Shown one piece after another: positions 36,213-45,057 of a DNA stretch of 64,000 nucleotides. The stretch lies in the NCBI RefSeq assembly GCF_000013225.1, contig NC_007776.1, positions 1,579,001 to 1,643,000 of the forward strand, in the 5' to 3' direction. The stretch comes from Synechococcus sp. JA-2-3B'a(2-13). GTDB taxonomy: Bacteria; Cyanobacteriota; Cyanobacteriia; Thermostichales; Thermostichaceae. The first letter of the stretch is position 1. Each line of letters begins with the position of its first letter. Below the pieces are notes generated by a model. That model did no database searches, was not told the origin of the DNA, and was given only the letters and a program-made list of their open reading frames with translations. Made by a program: the position numbers and the translations under genes.

Positions 36213-37589
36213 CTAGGTAGCCCGTAGCTGCACCGGCATGACCAAATAACAGAGCCGCATCGCCCCAAGGGGCTTCCAAATAGCTGGCTGAGTGGCGCCG
36301 TTTAGCTCCAGGCTCACCTGCTGCGTATGAAACACCCTGAGGGCATCCAGCAGGTAACGCACATTGAAGGCCAGCTCCAGGTCAGGGCCGGACATTTGCA
36401 CCGGCAAAGATTCCTCGCCACTGCCCACATCGGGCGCCTCGGTGCTGATGCGCAGGGTTTGGGTTGCGGCAGAAAGATTGAACTTGACGATGTCGTTTCT
36501 TTGGGCAGCAAGTACTCCCACCCGTTCCAGCGACTCAATCAAAGGCCGACGCTCCAGGGTTACCTGCCGCTCAAATTGCTTGGGAATTAGGCGGTTGTAG
36601 TCGGGATATTGGCCCTCCAAAAGGCGGCTGGTGATCCGCTGTTGGCACTGCGTTTTGCTGGCGCGAGGAGGCAGCACAAACTGCACCTGGGATCGGTCAA
36701 ACCGCAATTCCACCGTAGAGGCCGCGGTCTGGGTGCCGAGGATGCGCTCCACCTCCCGCAAAGTGCGAGCGGGAATGGTGAAATCCAACCCTATTTCCCC
36801 ATGGGCCGAAGCAACCGGGATCCCTTCGGCCTCCACCTGCACTATCGCCAGACGATGCCCGTCGGTGGCCGCAAACTCCAGGCAAGGGGGATCCCCCGCC
36901 AAGAGCTTGACATGCACCCCTGTGAGCACCTGCTTGGTCTCATCTCCAGAGGCCGCAAAAAGGGTTTGGCCGATCCCTTGCAACAGGCTCTCGATGGGCA
37001 GCTCCAGGGCCTGAGCTGTTGGGCTTTCCTCCCCCACAAAATCGCCATCTGCGTCGGCGGTGCGGAGCGATATTTCCGGTAGGGTGGGGTACTCTTCAGC
37101 CGACATGCTGCGCACTTGGTACTGGCCGGCTGCCGACATGAGAATCACAGGGGCACTCTCCTGGGCTTGGCTGCTCGCGTCAAGAGTCACTGGGCCGCTG
37201 GGCAGACGGCTGACGATGTCGCTGAGCAGCTTGGCCGGCAGGGTGGTGCGACCGGATCCCCTGACCTGAGCCTCGAACTCGCTGCGAATGCACAAGTTCA
37301 AGTCAAAGGCGGTCAAAGCAACCCGCTGAGTTTCCGCGTCGGCCTCCACCAACACATTGGCCAAAACGGGCAGGGCGGGGCGGCTGGCCACAGCCCGTCC
37401 AACGGAAGTGAGGTGGTGGCTGAGATCGGCTTGCTCGCAGGTGAAGCTAAAACCCTCCAGCGGCGCGTCAACAGCTTCGTTAAAGCGGCTCTCCCCACGA
37501 TAGGGAGCTGCAGCCTTGCCGCTGCGCAACACCGGCGCGAACGACTCGGTTTCCGATTCTCGATCCACAGGACGCTGAGCTTGCACCAT
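36213..37589 (-). CDS. dnaN: DNA polymerase III sliding clamp (beta subunit)
   Basis: The clamp tethers DNA polymerase III to DNA. The family core begins at FTCEQADLSHHLTSVGRAVASRPALPVLANVLVEA and runs to the end, with three repeated clamp folds and the C-terminal YLVMPVQL that closes the ring. The ATG at 37589 (MVQAQRPVDRES) leaves about 47 extra residues before the core; no ATG lies closer, so the N-terminal extension may be real or the start may be non-AUG. It lies beside the origin at 37717-38087, as expected for cyanobacteria. Confidence 0.93.
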   Translation of the reverse strand: MVQAQRPVDRESETESFAPVLRSGKAAAPYRGESRFNEAVDAPLEGFSFTCEQADLSHHLTSVGRAVASRPALPVLANVLVEADAETQRVALTAFDLNLCIRSEFEAQVRGSGRTTLPAKLLSDIVSRLPSGPVTLDASSQAQESAPVILMSAAGQYQVRSMSAEEYPTLPEISLRTADADGDFVGEESPTAQALELPIESLLQGIGQTLFAASGDETKQVLTGVHVKLLAGDPPCLEFAATDGHRLAIVQVEAEGIPVASAHGEIGLDFTIPARTLREVERILGTQTAASTVELRFDRSQVQFVLPPRASKTQCQQRITSRLLEGQYPDYNRLIPKQFERQVTLERRPLIESLERVGVLAAQRNDIVKFNLSAATQTLRISTEAPDVGSGEESLPVQMSGPDLELAFNVRYLLDALRVFHTQQVSLELNGATQPAIWKPLGAMRLCYLVMPVQLRAT

Positions 37590-37716
37590 GGGGGGCACTT
37601 GAGGGCTGCACACGCAGATCCTACACCGACTGCCCCGGTTGGATCCCTCCCCTTGCGGTCGAGTTTTGGAAAATTTGCCTCGCGCGTAGGACAGATCTGA
37701 AATTTCGATCCCTGCC

Positions 37717-37734
37717 TAATTTAATTTTTTGATC
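37717..37734. promoter_or_regulatory. AT-rich unwinding stretch of oriC
   Basis: TAATTTAATTTTTTGATC is the most AT-rich run near the DnaA boxes and directly adjoins the TAG repeats. It is the likely first-melted region. Confidence 0.6.
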
Positions 37735-37746
37735 TAGTAGTAGTAG
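37735..37746 (-). promoter_or_regulatory. DnaA-trio
   Basis: Four TAG triplets (read 3'-GAT-5' on the strand in question) lie between the AT-rich stretch and a GC-rich GGGC spacer (37747-37750). Two abutting DnaA boxes follow. This is the arrangement of the basal bacterial origin unwinding system known from Bacillus. Confidence 0.65.
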
Positions 37747-38329
37747 GGGCTGTGGAAACTGTGGAAAGTGATCGTCAACACCTTGCGCCATGAGCTTTTG
37801 AGCTTATTCCCCACCTGTGGAAAAACTGTGGATAACTTGGCCACTTTTCCACAGGGTATTTATACCTGTTAATAACTTGGGGGGTTTTTCCACAGGTTTT
37901 CCACAGATTTTCCAGGTTTTTCCACAGGTTTTCCACAGGCTAATGTTGTGATTTCTTGACAAATTCATAAAAATTAACACACAGTCAGTGTAGGATCCCG
38001 TAATGTAGTGAGTCCTCCCCCTAGATATGGCCAGGAACTCCATCGGAGCTTGGGCGGGCTTCGCTGGATTTCCCCAGGTTTTCCACAGGCTGTCGAAGAA
38101 AGCCTGGGATATTGCTCTGGGCTTGTCGGCCTTGCCTGGCCACCTGTGAGCTGACACGGGATTTTTGGCAAGACCCCAGAGGAGCGGGAAAGCGCTCTGC
38201 GCACCAGAAGCGGCAAAGGAGGTCAGGATGAGGATGGGACAGCGCCTGACCCAAAATTGGGCTGCTGCAGGAGCGAGTCGCAATAGGGATGCGGTCTAGA
38301 GTCCGTACCCGCGAAGGGCCAGGCGTAGG

Positions 38330-40612
38330 TCAACGGGATCCGTTTTGGTGATGGCGGGAGCGCAGCACGATCACGTCAGAAAGCTGGCGCAGTTGACTTT
38401 GAACCTGGGTGAGCTGTTTCTTATCACGTACATCGATACAGAGATCGATCAGGGCGGTGCGGTTGGCAAAAGTTTGTACCTTAGCATTGCGAACATTAAT
38501 GCCTTGATCCGATAGACGGGAAAGAATGTCCCGCAGCACCCCAACGCGGTCGATAACCTCCAGATGCAGTTCTACCGGATAGATCTGGGTGCTCCGCCGC
38601 AGTTGCTCTTCGTTCCAGCGTACTGGCACCAGGCGTTCCCCCGAAACCTGAGCCACCCGTGGACAGTCCTGATGGTGGATACTAATACCCTTAAAGCGGG
38701 TGACTACGCCCAAAATCGGATCCCCCGGCAGCGGGTTACAACACTTGGCCAACTGGTGTTTCAGACCCTCCACCCCCAGAATGGGAGATTGGGATTTGAC
38801 GGAACTGGAAGCCACAGAAGCCCGCGGCAACAACAGCTTGGATCCCTCAAGCGATTCCTCCTCTGTAGGGGGGGATACTGCCGGCCTGCTGACCTCCTGC
38901 AGCCGATGGATCACCAGCGTGGGGGTTGTCTCACCATAACCCAGAGCGGCTAACAAATCCTCTACACTGGCGTAGTTGAGCTTTTCGGCTACCTTCTGCA
39001 TCCGCTCTGATTTGAGCAGGGCATCAAAGCCCGTTTTGCCCAGCTCCCGCTCCAGCAAATGCCGGCCCCGCGCGATGTTTTGCTCGCGATTGGAGCGCTT
39101 AAACCATTGGCGAATGCGATTGCGGGCAGAGCTGGTGGCAACGAAATTGATCCAGTCCAGGCTGGGATGGGCATTCTTGTGGGTAATGATCTGCACGATG
39201 TCGCCGTTGCGCAGGCGGGTATCCAGGGGCACGATCTTGTTGTTTACCCGCGCTCCTGCACAGTGATCCCCAATTTCGGAGTGGATGCGATAGGCGAAGT
39301 CCACCGGACAGGATCCCTGGGGCAGAGCCAGCAAGTCCCCCTTGGGCGTAAAGACGTAAACCTCGCTCTCAAACAGGTTCTCGCGAAGGGTGTCCAGATA
39401 CTCCTTGTCATCTTTGAGGTCGTTTTGCCACTCCAACAGCTGTCGCAGCCAGGTGAAGCGCTCCTCGTCGGGCTTGACAGTGGTGCTGCCGGCCTCCTTG
39501 TACTTCCAGTGGGCGGCGATCCCGTACTCAGCCACGCGGTGCATCTCTTCGGTACGAATCTGCACCTCCACCGGTCGTCCCTGCAGGCCGATCACTGCCG
39601 TATGCAAAGATTGGTAACGATTGGCCTTGGGCAGACCAATGTAGTCTTTGAAACGCCCAGGGATTGGGCGAAAGCAGTTGTGAACGACTGCCAGCACCCG
39701 ATAGCACTCGCTGTTGGTATGCACGATTACCCGCACTGCCGAGAGATCGTAAATCTCGTGAAATTCTTTGTGCTGCTGCTGCATCTTGCGATAGATGCTG
39801 TACAAATGTTTGGGCCGCCCGCTGATCTCGAAATGTTCCAGCCCCGCTTGAAGAAGGTTCTGCCGCAGCTCTTCGATAAAAGCTTGGATCTCGGCCTCTC
39901 GCTCGGCGCGCTTGGCATTGACCAATTCCTGAATCTTCCGGTAAGCCTCGTAGTCCAGATACTTAAAAGCCAAGTCTTCCAGTTCCCATTTGAAGTGCCA
40001 GATCCCCAGCCGGTTGGCCAAAGGGGCGAAAATTTCCATGGTTTCGGCTGCAATCTGCCGTTGCTTGCTGGGGGAGAGATACTGCAGCGTGCGCATGTTG
40101 TGCAAGCGATCCGCCAGCTTGACCACGATGACTCGAATATCTTTGGCCATTGCCACAAACATGCGGCGGAAATTTTCCGCTTGCTGCTCGGTTTTGCTGG
40201 AGAAATTGAACTTAGAGAGTTTGGTAACTCCTTCTACCAGTAGGCGAACTTCAGAGCCGAATTCAGCTTCCAGGGCTTCTGGGGTAACTTCTGTATCCTC
40301 AATAACATCGTGCAAAAGGCCCGCTGCCACCGTCACCGCATCTCCCCCCAGCTCCCGCAGGAGAGTAGCCACGGCTACCGGATGGGCAATGTAGGGATCC
40401 CCCGATTTGCGTTTTTGGCCCTGATGCAAACAGTAAGAAAACTCAAAGGCACGGCGCAGCAGATCGGCTTCTTCAGCCGTGTAGGGCCGCAGCCCATCGC
40501 CGGGATCCTCGGCACCGGAAAGCAGAGCACGCAGCCACCCTGGCACCTCAAAACCGAGGCTATTCAGGTCGAGACCTCCATCTGAGGTGGCAATGACAGC
40601 CGTCTGACCCAT
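38330..40612 (-). CDS. Bifunctional (p)ppGpp synthetase/hydrolase (RelA/SpoT)
   Basis: The 760-residue protein makes and removes (p)ppGpp. The HD hydrolase domain shows QKRKSGDPYIAHPVAVATLL, AAGLLHDVIEDT and VKLADRLHNMRTL. The synthetase domain has PKHLYSIYRKM and KANRYQSLHTAVIG. The TGS domain (VYVFTPKGDLLALPQGS) and the C-terminal ACT domain (VGVLRDILSRLSDQGINVRN) follow. Both catalytic domains look complete. It lies on the other side of the origin from dnaN. Confidence 0.95.
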   Translation of the reverse strand: MGQTAVIATSDGGLDLNSLGFEVPGWLRALLSGAEDPGDGLRPYTAEEADLLRRAFEFSYCLHQGQKRKSGDPYIAHPVAVATLLRELGGDAVTVAAGLLHDVIEDTEVTPEALEAEFGSEVRLLVEGVTKLSKFNFSSKTEQQAENFRRMFVAMAKDIRVIVVKLADRLHNMRTLQYLSPSKQRQIAAETMEIFAPLANRLGIWHFKWELEDLAFKYLDYEAYRKIQELVNAKRAEREAEIQAFIEELRQNLLQAGLEHFEISGRPKHLYSIYRKMQQQHKEFHEIYDLSAVRVIVHTNSECYRVLAVVHNCFRPIPGRFKDYIGLPKANRYQSLHTAVIGLQGRPVEVQIRTEEMHRVAEYGIAAHWKYKEAGSTTVKPDEERFTWLRQLLEWQNDLKDDKEYLDTLRENLFESEVYVFTPKGDLLALPQGSCPVDFAYRIHSEIGDHCAGARVNNKIVPLDTRLRNGDIVQIITHKNAHPSLDWINFVATSSARNRIRQWFKRSNREQNIARGRHLLERELGKTGFDALLKSERMQKVAEKLNYASVEDLLAALGYGETTPTLVIHRLQEVSRPAVSPPTEEESLEGSKLLLPRASVASSSVKSQSPILGVEGLKHQLAKCCNPLPGDPILGVVTRFKGISIHHQDCPRVAQVSGERLVPVRWNEEQLRRSTQIYPVELHLEVIDRVGVLRDILSRLSDQGINVRNAKVQTFANRTALIDLCIDVRDKKQLTQVQSQLRQLSDVIVLRSRHHQNGSR

Positions 40613-40762
40613 GCGAACCCGGCGAAAAGGGATGTTTGATTACTGACTATAGTTCATCCAGCTTAACCGCCGACAGATCAAGAGGGAAAAAACGGGTGGA
40701 ATAGAAAGAAGCATTGGCTGTCTGCCAACGCCGACCGCTTGCCATCCTCGGCAGATCGAGGC

Positions 40763-40993
40763 TTAGTCTTCGCCCCACTCCTCGCAGTCGCCGATTAAAT
40801 CGCAGAGGGGATCCGAGGGGCAGTAGTCTTGCAGCTCCAGCTCTTGGGCAATCGCCTGCCACTCCCGCTGCGGGAAAAAGGGTTGCAGGTGGGCAATGGC
40901 TGCAGAGCGGCGTAAGACGCCCTGCTGAATGAGGCGACGAGCTTCCTCCTGGATGGCCTCAACCGCATAGTGGGTGGCTTGTAAAGTGGGCAT
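40763..40993 (-). CDS. DUF4327 family protein
   Basis: The 76-residue protein reads YAVEAIQEEARRLIQQGVLRR, then FFPQREWQAIAQELELQDY and a C-terminal DLIGDCEEWGED. This is the pattern of the small cyanobacterial DUF4327 family, whose function is unknown. It is transcribed in the same direction as the (p)ppGpp gene but 150 bp upstream of it. Confidence 0.8.
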   Translation of the reverse strand: MPTLQATHYAVEAIQEEARRLIQQGVLRRSAAIAHLQPFFPQREWQAIAQELELQDYCPSDPLCDLIGDCEEWGED

Positions 40994-41131
40994 AGCTTAA
41001 CCTACACGTGGAATGGATGGGACGCACCGAAGGGTCAGGGAAAATCTTGCCTCGCTACCCCCATCATAGAACTTGGTCTCGTTTCGTAGCAAGAGATACA
41101 AGTTTGTATTGCAGGCAACCTTAAGGCCCGC

Positions 41132-42991
41132 TTAAAAGCCCAAGCCATCGGCTCCTGCGGTCACTATGCCTTTTTCTGGGTTCAGAGTGACGATAGATCC
41201 ATCCCGGATTAAGCGGGTAGCATCCTTGACCCCCACCAGCACCGGCACCCCCAGCCGCAGGCCAATGACTGCTGCATGAGAGGAGGCTCCCTCTTCTTCG
41301 GTAATCACGCCGGCTGCCTGTTTGATGGCCTCCACATAGTTGGCGTCGGTGGATTGGGCAACCAAAATGTCTCCGGCGGTGATTTTGCTGGCATCGAGGC
41401 TGGATCTCAAGATGCGGGCCGGGCCGCTGACAATGCCTTTGCCAAACCCTTTGCCTTGAGCCACCACCGCTTTCACCACATCCACCTTGATCAGATCGGT
41501 GGATCCCGCAACGCCTGGCAGGGTTCCTGCACTGAGCACCACCAAGTCGCCATCCTTGAGCAAGCCATCTTCCTGAGCCAAGCTGATGGCCGCTTGAAAG
41601 GTCTGGCGGGTGGTGGCCAAATCCATAACCAACAGCGGATGTACCCCCCAAACCAACTGCAGCCGCCGTGCCACTTCCACATGGGGGGTTACGGCTAGGA
41701 TGGGAGTGCGGGGGCGAAACTTAGAGACATTGCGAGCGGTAGCCCCTGTTTTGGTCAGGGTCATCACGGCTACAGCATCCAACTCTTGGGCGATCTCCCC
41801 CACGGCGCGGCTGATCGAGTCGGTGATCAGGGTTTTGGGCCGCATCCCGGCAGGACTGTTGCCGTTGTTTTGGCTCAGCTCCTGCATGGCAAGGGCGCGA
41901 AGGCGTTGTCGTCGGTCGGCGTAGGTCAGGTCAAAGTAATCGCGCTCGGTGCGCACGGCAATGCGGGCCATGGTGGCAACGGCCTCGACAGGGTATTTGC
42001 CCACAGCCGTCTCGTTGGAGAGCATGACGGCATCGGTGCCATCCAAAATGGCGTTGGCCACATCGGAGATTTCGGCACGGGTAGGCCGGGGGCTGTGCAC
42101 CATGCTGTCCAGCATTTGGGTGGCCGTAATTACCGGGATCCCCAGGGAGTTGGCCAGGGCGATCACCCGCTTCTGCAGGATCGGCACCTCTTCCGCAGGC
42201 AGCTCTACCCCCAGATCTCCCCGCGCCACCATCACACCGTCGCTGAGGGCCAAAATCTGGGGCAGCTGTTCAATGGCCTCGTGTTTCTCGATCTTGACGA
42301 TGATGGGTACCCGCTTGTCGGCTGAGCCCGAAGAAGGCCGTTTGGCAGAGGCGATGAGCTCCCGCAGCTCCAGCACATCAGAGGGATCCCGCACAAAGCT
42401 GAGGGCCACCCAATCCACCCCTTGGTTGAGGCCGAAGTAGAGATCTTCTTTGTCTTTTGGGGTCACGGCGCGGATGCTCAGGCGCACACCGGGGAAATTG
42501 ACCCCCTTGTTGTTGGAGAGGGTACCCCCGACAATGGTGCGGCAGAAGAGTTCGCCCGCTTCCGGATCCACGGCTTCCACCCGCATCTCCACTCGACCAT
42601 CGTCGATGAGGATCGTCGCTCCTTCGGGCACTTCTTGGGCCAGCTTGTCGTAGGTGACCCAACTGCGCTCTTGGGATCCCAAGACAGGTTTGCTGGTCAA
42701 CACAAAGGGATCCCCTGCCTTGAGGGTGATCGAGCCTTCGGCGAACTTGCCCAGGCGGATTTTGGGCCCCTGCAGGTCTTGCAAAATGGCGACCTGGATG
42801 CCCAGATCCATCGCGGTTTGGCGGATCAGGCGAATGCTGCGGCGGTGTAGCTCGTGATCCCCATGGGAGAAGTTGAGGCGAAGGGTGGTTGCCCCTTGCA
42901 GGATCATCTCCCTGAGAATGGCTGGATTTGAGCTGGCAGGGCCGATGGTGGCAACAATTTTGGTGCGTCGAAAAGAATCCCTCAAATGCAT
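41132..42991 (-). CDS. pyk: Pyruvate kinase with C-terminal PEP-utiliser domain
   Basis: The enzyme makes ATP and pyruvate from phosphoenolpyruvate. The ATG at 42991 starts MHLRDSFRRTKIVATIGPAS; an upstream TTG frame exists. Catalytic blocks are RLNFSHGDHELH, IIVKIEKHEAIEQLPQIL, MVARGDLGVELPAEEVP and TQMLDSMVHSPRPTRAE. Beyond the usual 470 residues there is a swivelling PEP-utiliser domain (GKGIVSGPARIL through EGASSHAAVIGLRLGVPVLVG), giving 619 residues, a form common in cyanobacteria and Bacillus. Confidence 0.95.
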   Translation of the reverse strand: MHLRDSFRRTKIVATIGPASSNPAILREMILQGATTLRLNFSHGDHELHRRSIRLIRQTAMDLGIQVAILQDLQGPKIRLGKFAEGSITLKAGDPFVLTSKPVLGSQERSWVTYDKLAQEVPEGATILIDDGRVEMRVEAVDPEAGELFCRTIVGGTLSNNKGVNFPGVRLSIRAVTPKDKEDLYFGLNQGVDWVALSFVRDPSDVLELRELIASAKRPSSGSADKRVPIIVKIEKHEAIEQLPQILALSDGVMVARGDLGVELPAEEVPILQKRVIALANSLGIPVITATQMLDSMVHSPRPTRAEISDVANAILDGTDAVMLSNETAVGKYPVEAVATMARIAVRTERDYFDLTYADRRQRLRALAMQELSQNNGNSPAGMRPKTLITDSISRAVGEIAQELDAVAVMTLTKTGATARNVSKFRPRTPILAVTPHVEVARRLQLVWGVHPLLVMDLATTRQTFQAAISLAQEDGLLKDGDLVVLSAGTLPGVAGSTDLIKVDVVKAVVAQGKGFGKGIVSGPARILRSSLDASKITAGDILVAQSTDANYVEAIKQAAGVITEEEGASSHAAVIGLRLGVPVLVGVKDATRLIRDGSIVTLNPEKGIVTAGADGLGF

Positions 42992-43161
42992 GTCCACTGT
43001 TCCCAAGGGAGAGCAGCCCAGATCCTTCCCCCACGTAGGGATCTCTCTGATTACGATAACCCGTTATGTCTTTTTTGAGGCACCGCTTTTTTAAAATCCC
43101 CAGCGAGAGAGGATGGGAAAATAGGCAAAGCAGAGTGTAGAGATCCATCTGGAGTCGAGCG

Positions 43162-43404
43162 ATGCCGGTTGCCCCCGAATACGCCTTCCCCTTCGAGCAC
43201 CATCAGAAGTTCTCTCTCGACAACCCCACCATCTCCAGCCCAGGGGTTTCCAAGCGGGAATACATAGCCAGCAAGGTATTGCAAGGTATCGTGAGCAATC
43301 CCCAGACTCCTGTTGGCGATTTGTCTCCTGAGCAACGACAGGCTTTGGTCTACACGGCGGTGTCATTGGCGGATGATTTGTTGGCGGCCCTCGGCGCTCA
43401 GTAG
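43162..43404 (+). CDS. Small conserved-looking protein of unknown function
   Basis: The 80-residue protein starts at ATG 43162 after a GGAG ribosome-binding sequence. It reads KREYIASKVLQGIVSNPQTPVGDLSPEQRQALVYTAVSLADDLLAAL, mostly helical. No motif identifies a function. It is divergent from pyk. Confidence 0.5.
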   Translation: MPVAPEYAFPFEHHQKFSLDNPTISSPGVSKREYIASKVLQGIVSNPQTPVGDLSPEQRQALVYTAVSLADDLLAALGAQ

Positions 43405-43492
43405 AGAGGTTCTTGAGATTGCAGCGCACCCTCTTGGGGTGAGGTTTAGGCCGAGGTTGACCGTTCGCGGCGGGGGGCCGTAGGCTCTGCTA

Positions 43493-44155
43493 CTACATAC
43501 GCCGCAGCCGTTGAGTCAACTCTTCCCCCAAGTGCATCCATTCTGCCATCCCTTCGGGACTCACCTGTCGGTCATTTTGCCAAAGAATGAGGTGGGCGCC
43601 AGCTCCTTCGGCGCAATAGTTGGGATGCTGCTCCCAAAAACCAAGGACGCCAGGATGGAACCGCAGCCGAACTTGGGCTTCATTCTCTCCTCGCAAGAGA
43701 TAGCTCCGGGAGAACTTAGGGTGGCTCTCGAAATTGATATCTTGCATGCCAAAAGCTTTGGCGATGCCATGGAAAAGGGCATTTTCGGGGTGCAGCCGAA
43801 AACGGGGCAGATGAAGATCCTCGTGATAGGCGTAGAAGACGGACTGGCGATAAGTGCTAGAACTCTTGCCACTGCCGCTGGTGTATTGGTAATCAAAAAC
43901 GGTAATCTCAGTGCCATCGATCAGCCGCTTGGACATCGAATTATAGAAACGCCGCCCATGGCCTCGTTCAAACAGTCCAAAGCCTGCTTGCAACAAGCGA
44001 GATCGAATCTCTTCAGGCAACTGGGCAGAAAAGCGCATTCCTAGCTGTGCAGCTACCCGTTCCAGAGCTTCTCGACGTTTCTTTTCGTGGTAAAGGGCTA
44101 GAGCCAAGATCCCGGCAGCCAGAGCTAAAAACAAGATAAAAATAAGCAACCCCAT
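43493..44155 (-). CDS. Membrane-anchored protein of unknown function
   Basis: A 220-residue protein begins with one membrane segment (MGLLIFILFLALAAGILALALY) followed by a basic KKRREALERVAAQLGM stretch, so the rest is probably cytoplasmic. The soluble domain has a beta-rich core (TEITVFDYQYTSGSGKSSSTYRQSVFYAYH). I know of similar anchored proteins in cyanobacteria but cannot name a role. It stands alone between two oppositely directed intergenic regions. Confidence 0.55.
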   Translation of the reverse strand: MGLLIFILFLALAAGILALALYHEKKRREALERVAAQLGMRFSAQLPEEIRSRLLQAGFGLFERGHGRRFYNSMSKRLIDGTEITVFDYQYTSGSGKSSSTYRQSVFYAYHEDLHLPRFRLHPENALFHGIAKAFGMQDINFESHPKFSRSYLLRGENEAQVRLRFHPGVLGFWEQHPNYCAEGAGAHLILWQNDRQVSPEGMAEWMHLGEELTQRLRRM

Positions 44156-44298
44156 ACCGTCTCCCTCGGCTTACAGACTGCAGCGCCCATCCCCACAATA
44201 CCTGAGCAGATTTCCAAAAGGATCCCTGCCTTCGACCATTCAGCCGAGCGGTCTCCTCTTGTCTTTTGTAGAGAAGTGACCCAATACAGCTGAGTGTG

Positions 44299-45057
44299 TC
44301 AAAGTTTGACGAAATTGTAGGGAGCGGTGAAGTTGTTGTAGCGAATGCGCAGCCGCCCCTGGAAGGTCTGGTCTAGCTCCTCTACTTTTTGGGCAAAAAC
44401 CGGCTCATCTTCCCAATTGATCAAAAACGAGCCGTTGTAGGCCATGTTTTCGGTGAGCAGATCTCCTTCTACGCGGTCGCTGGCCAAGGGGCTGAGGGCT
44501 GCTGTAAAGGTCTGGGCAATGCGCTGACGTCGCTGCTCTAAGAGCTGCTCCAGAGCCCGTCCGATCTCGACTACCGCGTCCAGCCCCAGAGGAGCGCCGG
44601 CCATTTCGTCTCGCCGAGCTTTGAGGGCAGGGTTTTCCTCTAGCCCCAGCTTGAGCTCCTGCTCGGGATCCCAGAAGACCTTTACTCCCACCTCCCGCTT
44701 GCCCTCTAGGCGCTCCAGCAGAGCCAGCAGATCCGCCAAGCGGGGCTGCACCAAGTCCCGTTCCACCTGCTCCCAGCCGCTCACCACCAGACCAAATTGC
44801 AGGGGCAGCAGAGCCCGATGTCCCTCGTTCATCACTTTTTCCAGCACGGCCTCATGGGCGAGCAAGTTGGCCCGGCTGGCCAGGTAGCGCTCCTGTCGAG
44901 CCTGGGAGTACAAGAAGGCCAGGGATCCCAGCCCATGAACCTGCACCGGCTGCTTGTCCAGCCCCACCACACTCAGATGACGCGGGCCAGGGGCAGCGAC
45001 GATCCCGTAGAGGTAGAGGGCGCTATGGGGATTTGCCGTTGGCATTGCTGCGGGCAT
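44299..45057 (-). CDS. GvpF/GvpL-family protein
   Basis: The 252-residue protein matches gas-vesicle accessory proteins GvpF/GvpL: ALYLYGIVAAPGPRHL at the N terminus, LLAHEAVLEKVMNEGHRALLPLQFGLVV in the middle, and NMAYNGSFLINWEDEPVFAQKVEEL near the C terminus. In gas-vesicle producers GvpF binds the shell protein GvpA. No gvpA or other gvp gene lies within this window. Its start overlaps the upstream nucleotidyltransferase by 35 bp (or 23 bp if Met5 is used), so the two are translationally linked. Confidence 0.85.
   Translation of the reverse strand: MPAAMPTANPHSALYLYGIVAAPGPRHLSVVGLDKQPVQVHGLGSLAFLYSQARQERYLASRANLLAHEAVLEKVMNEGHRALLPLQFGLVVSGWEQVERDLVQPRLADLLALLERLEGKREVGVKVFWDPEQELKLGLEENPALKARRDEMAGAPLGLDAVVEIGRALEQLLEQRRQRIAQTFTAALSPLASDRVEGDLLTENMAYNGSFLINWEDEPVFAQKVEELDQTFQGRLRIRYNNFTAPYNFVKL

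Larger units (their letters stand above)
37717..38087. other. oriC: Chromosomal replication origin (oriC)
   Basis: The stretch beside dnaN is packed with DnaA boxes. Exact TTTTCCACA copies (either strand) are at 37816-37824, 37845-37853, 37886-37894, 37897-37905, 37918-37926, 37929-37937 and 38079-38087. TTATCCACA (minus) is at 37827-37835. Variants are at 37751-37759 and 37760-37768. A DnaA-trio and an AT-rich stretch flank the variant pair. The rest of the 740 bases between dnaN and the ppGpp gene (to 38329) holds no gene. dnaA itself is not in the window. Confidence 0.88.
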
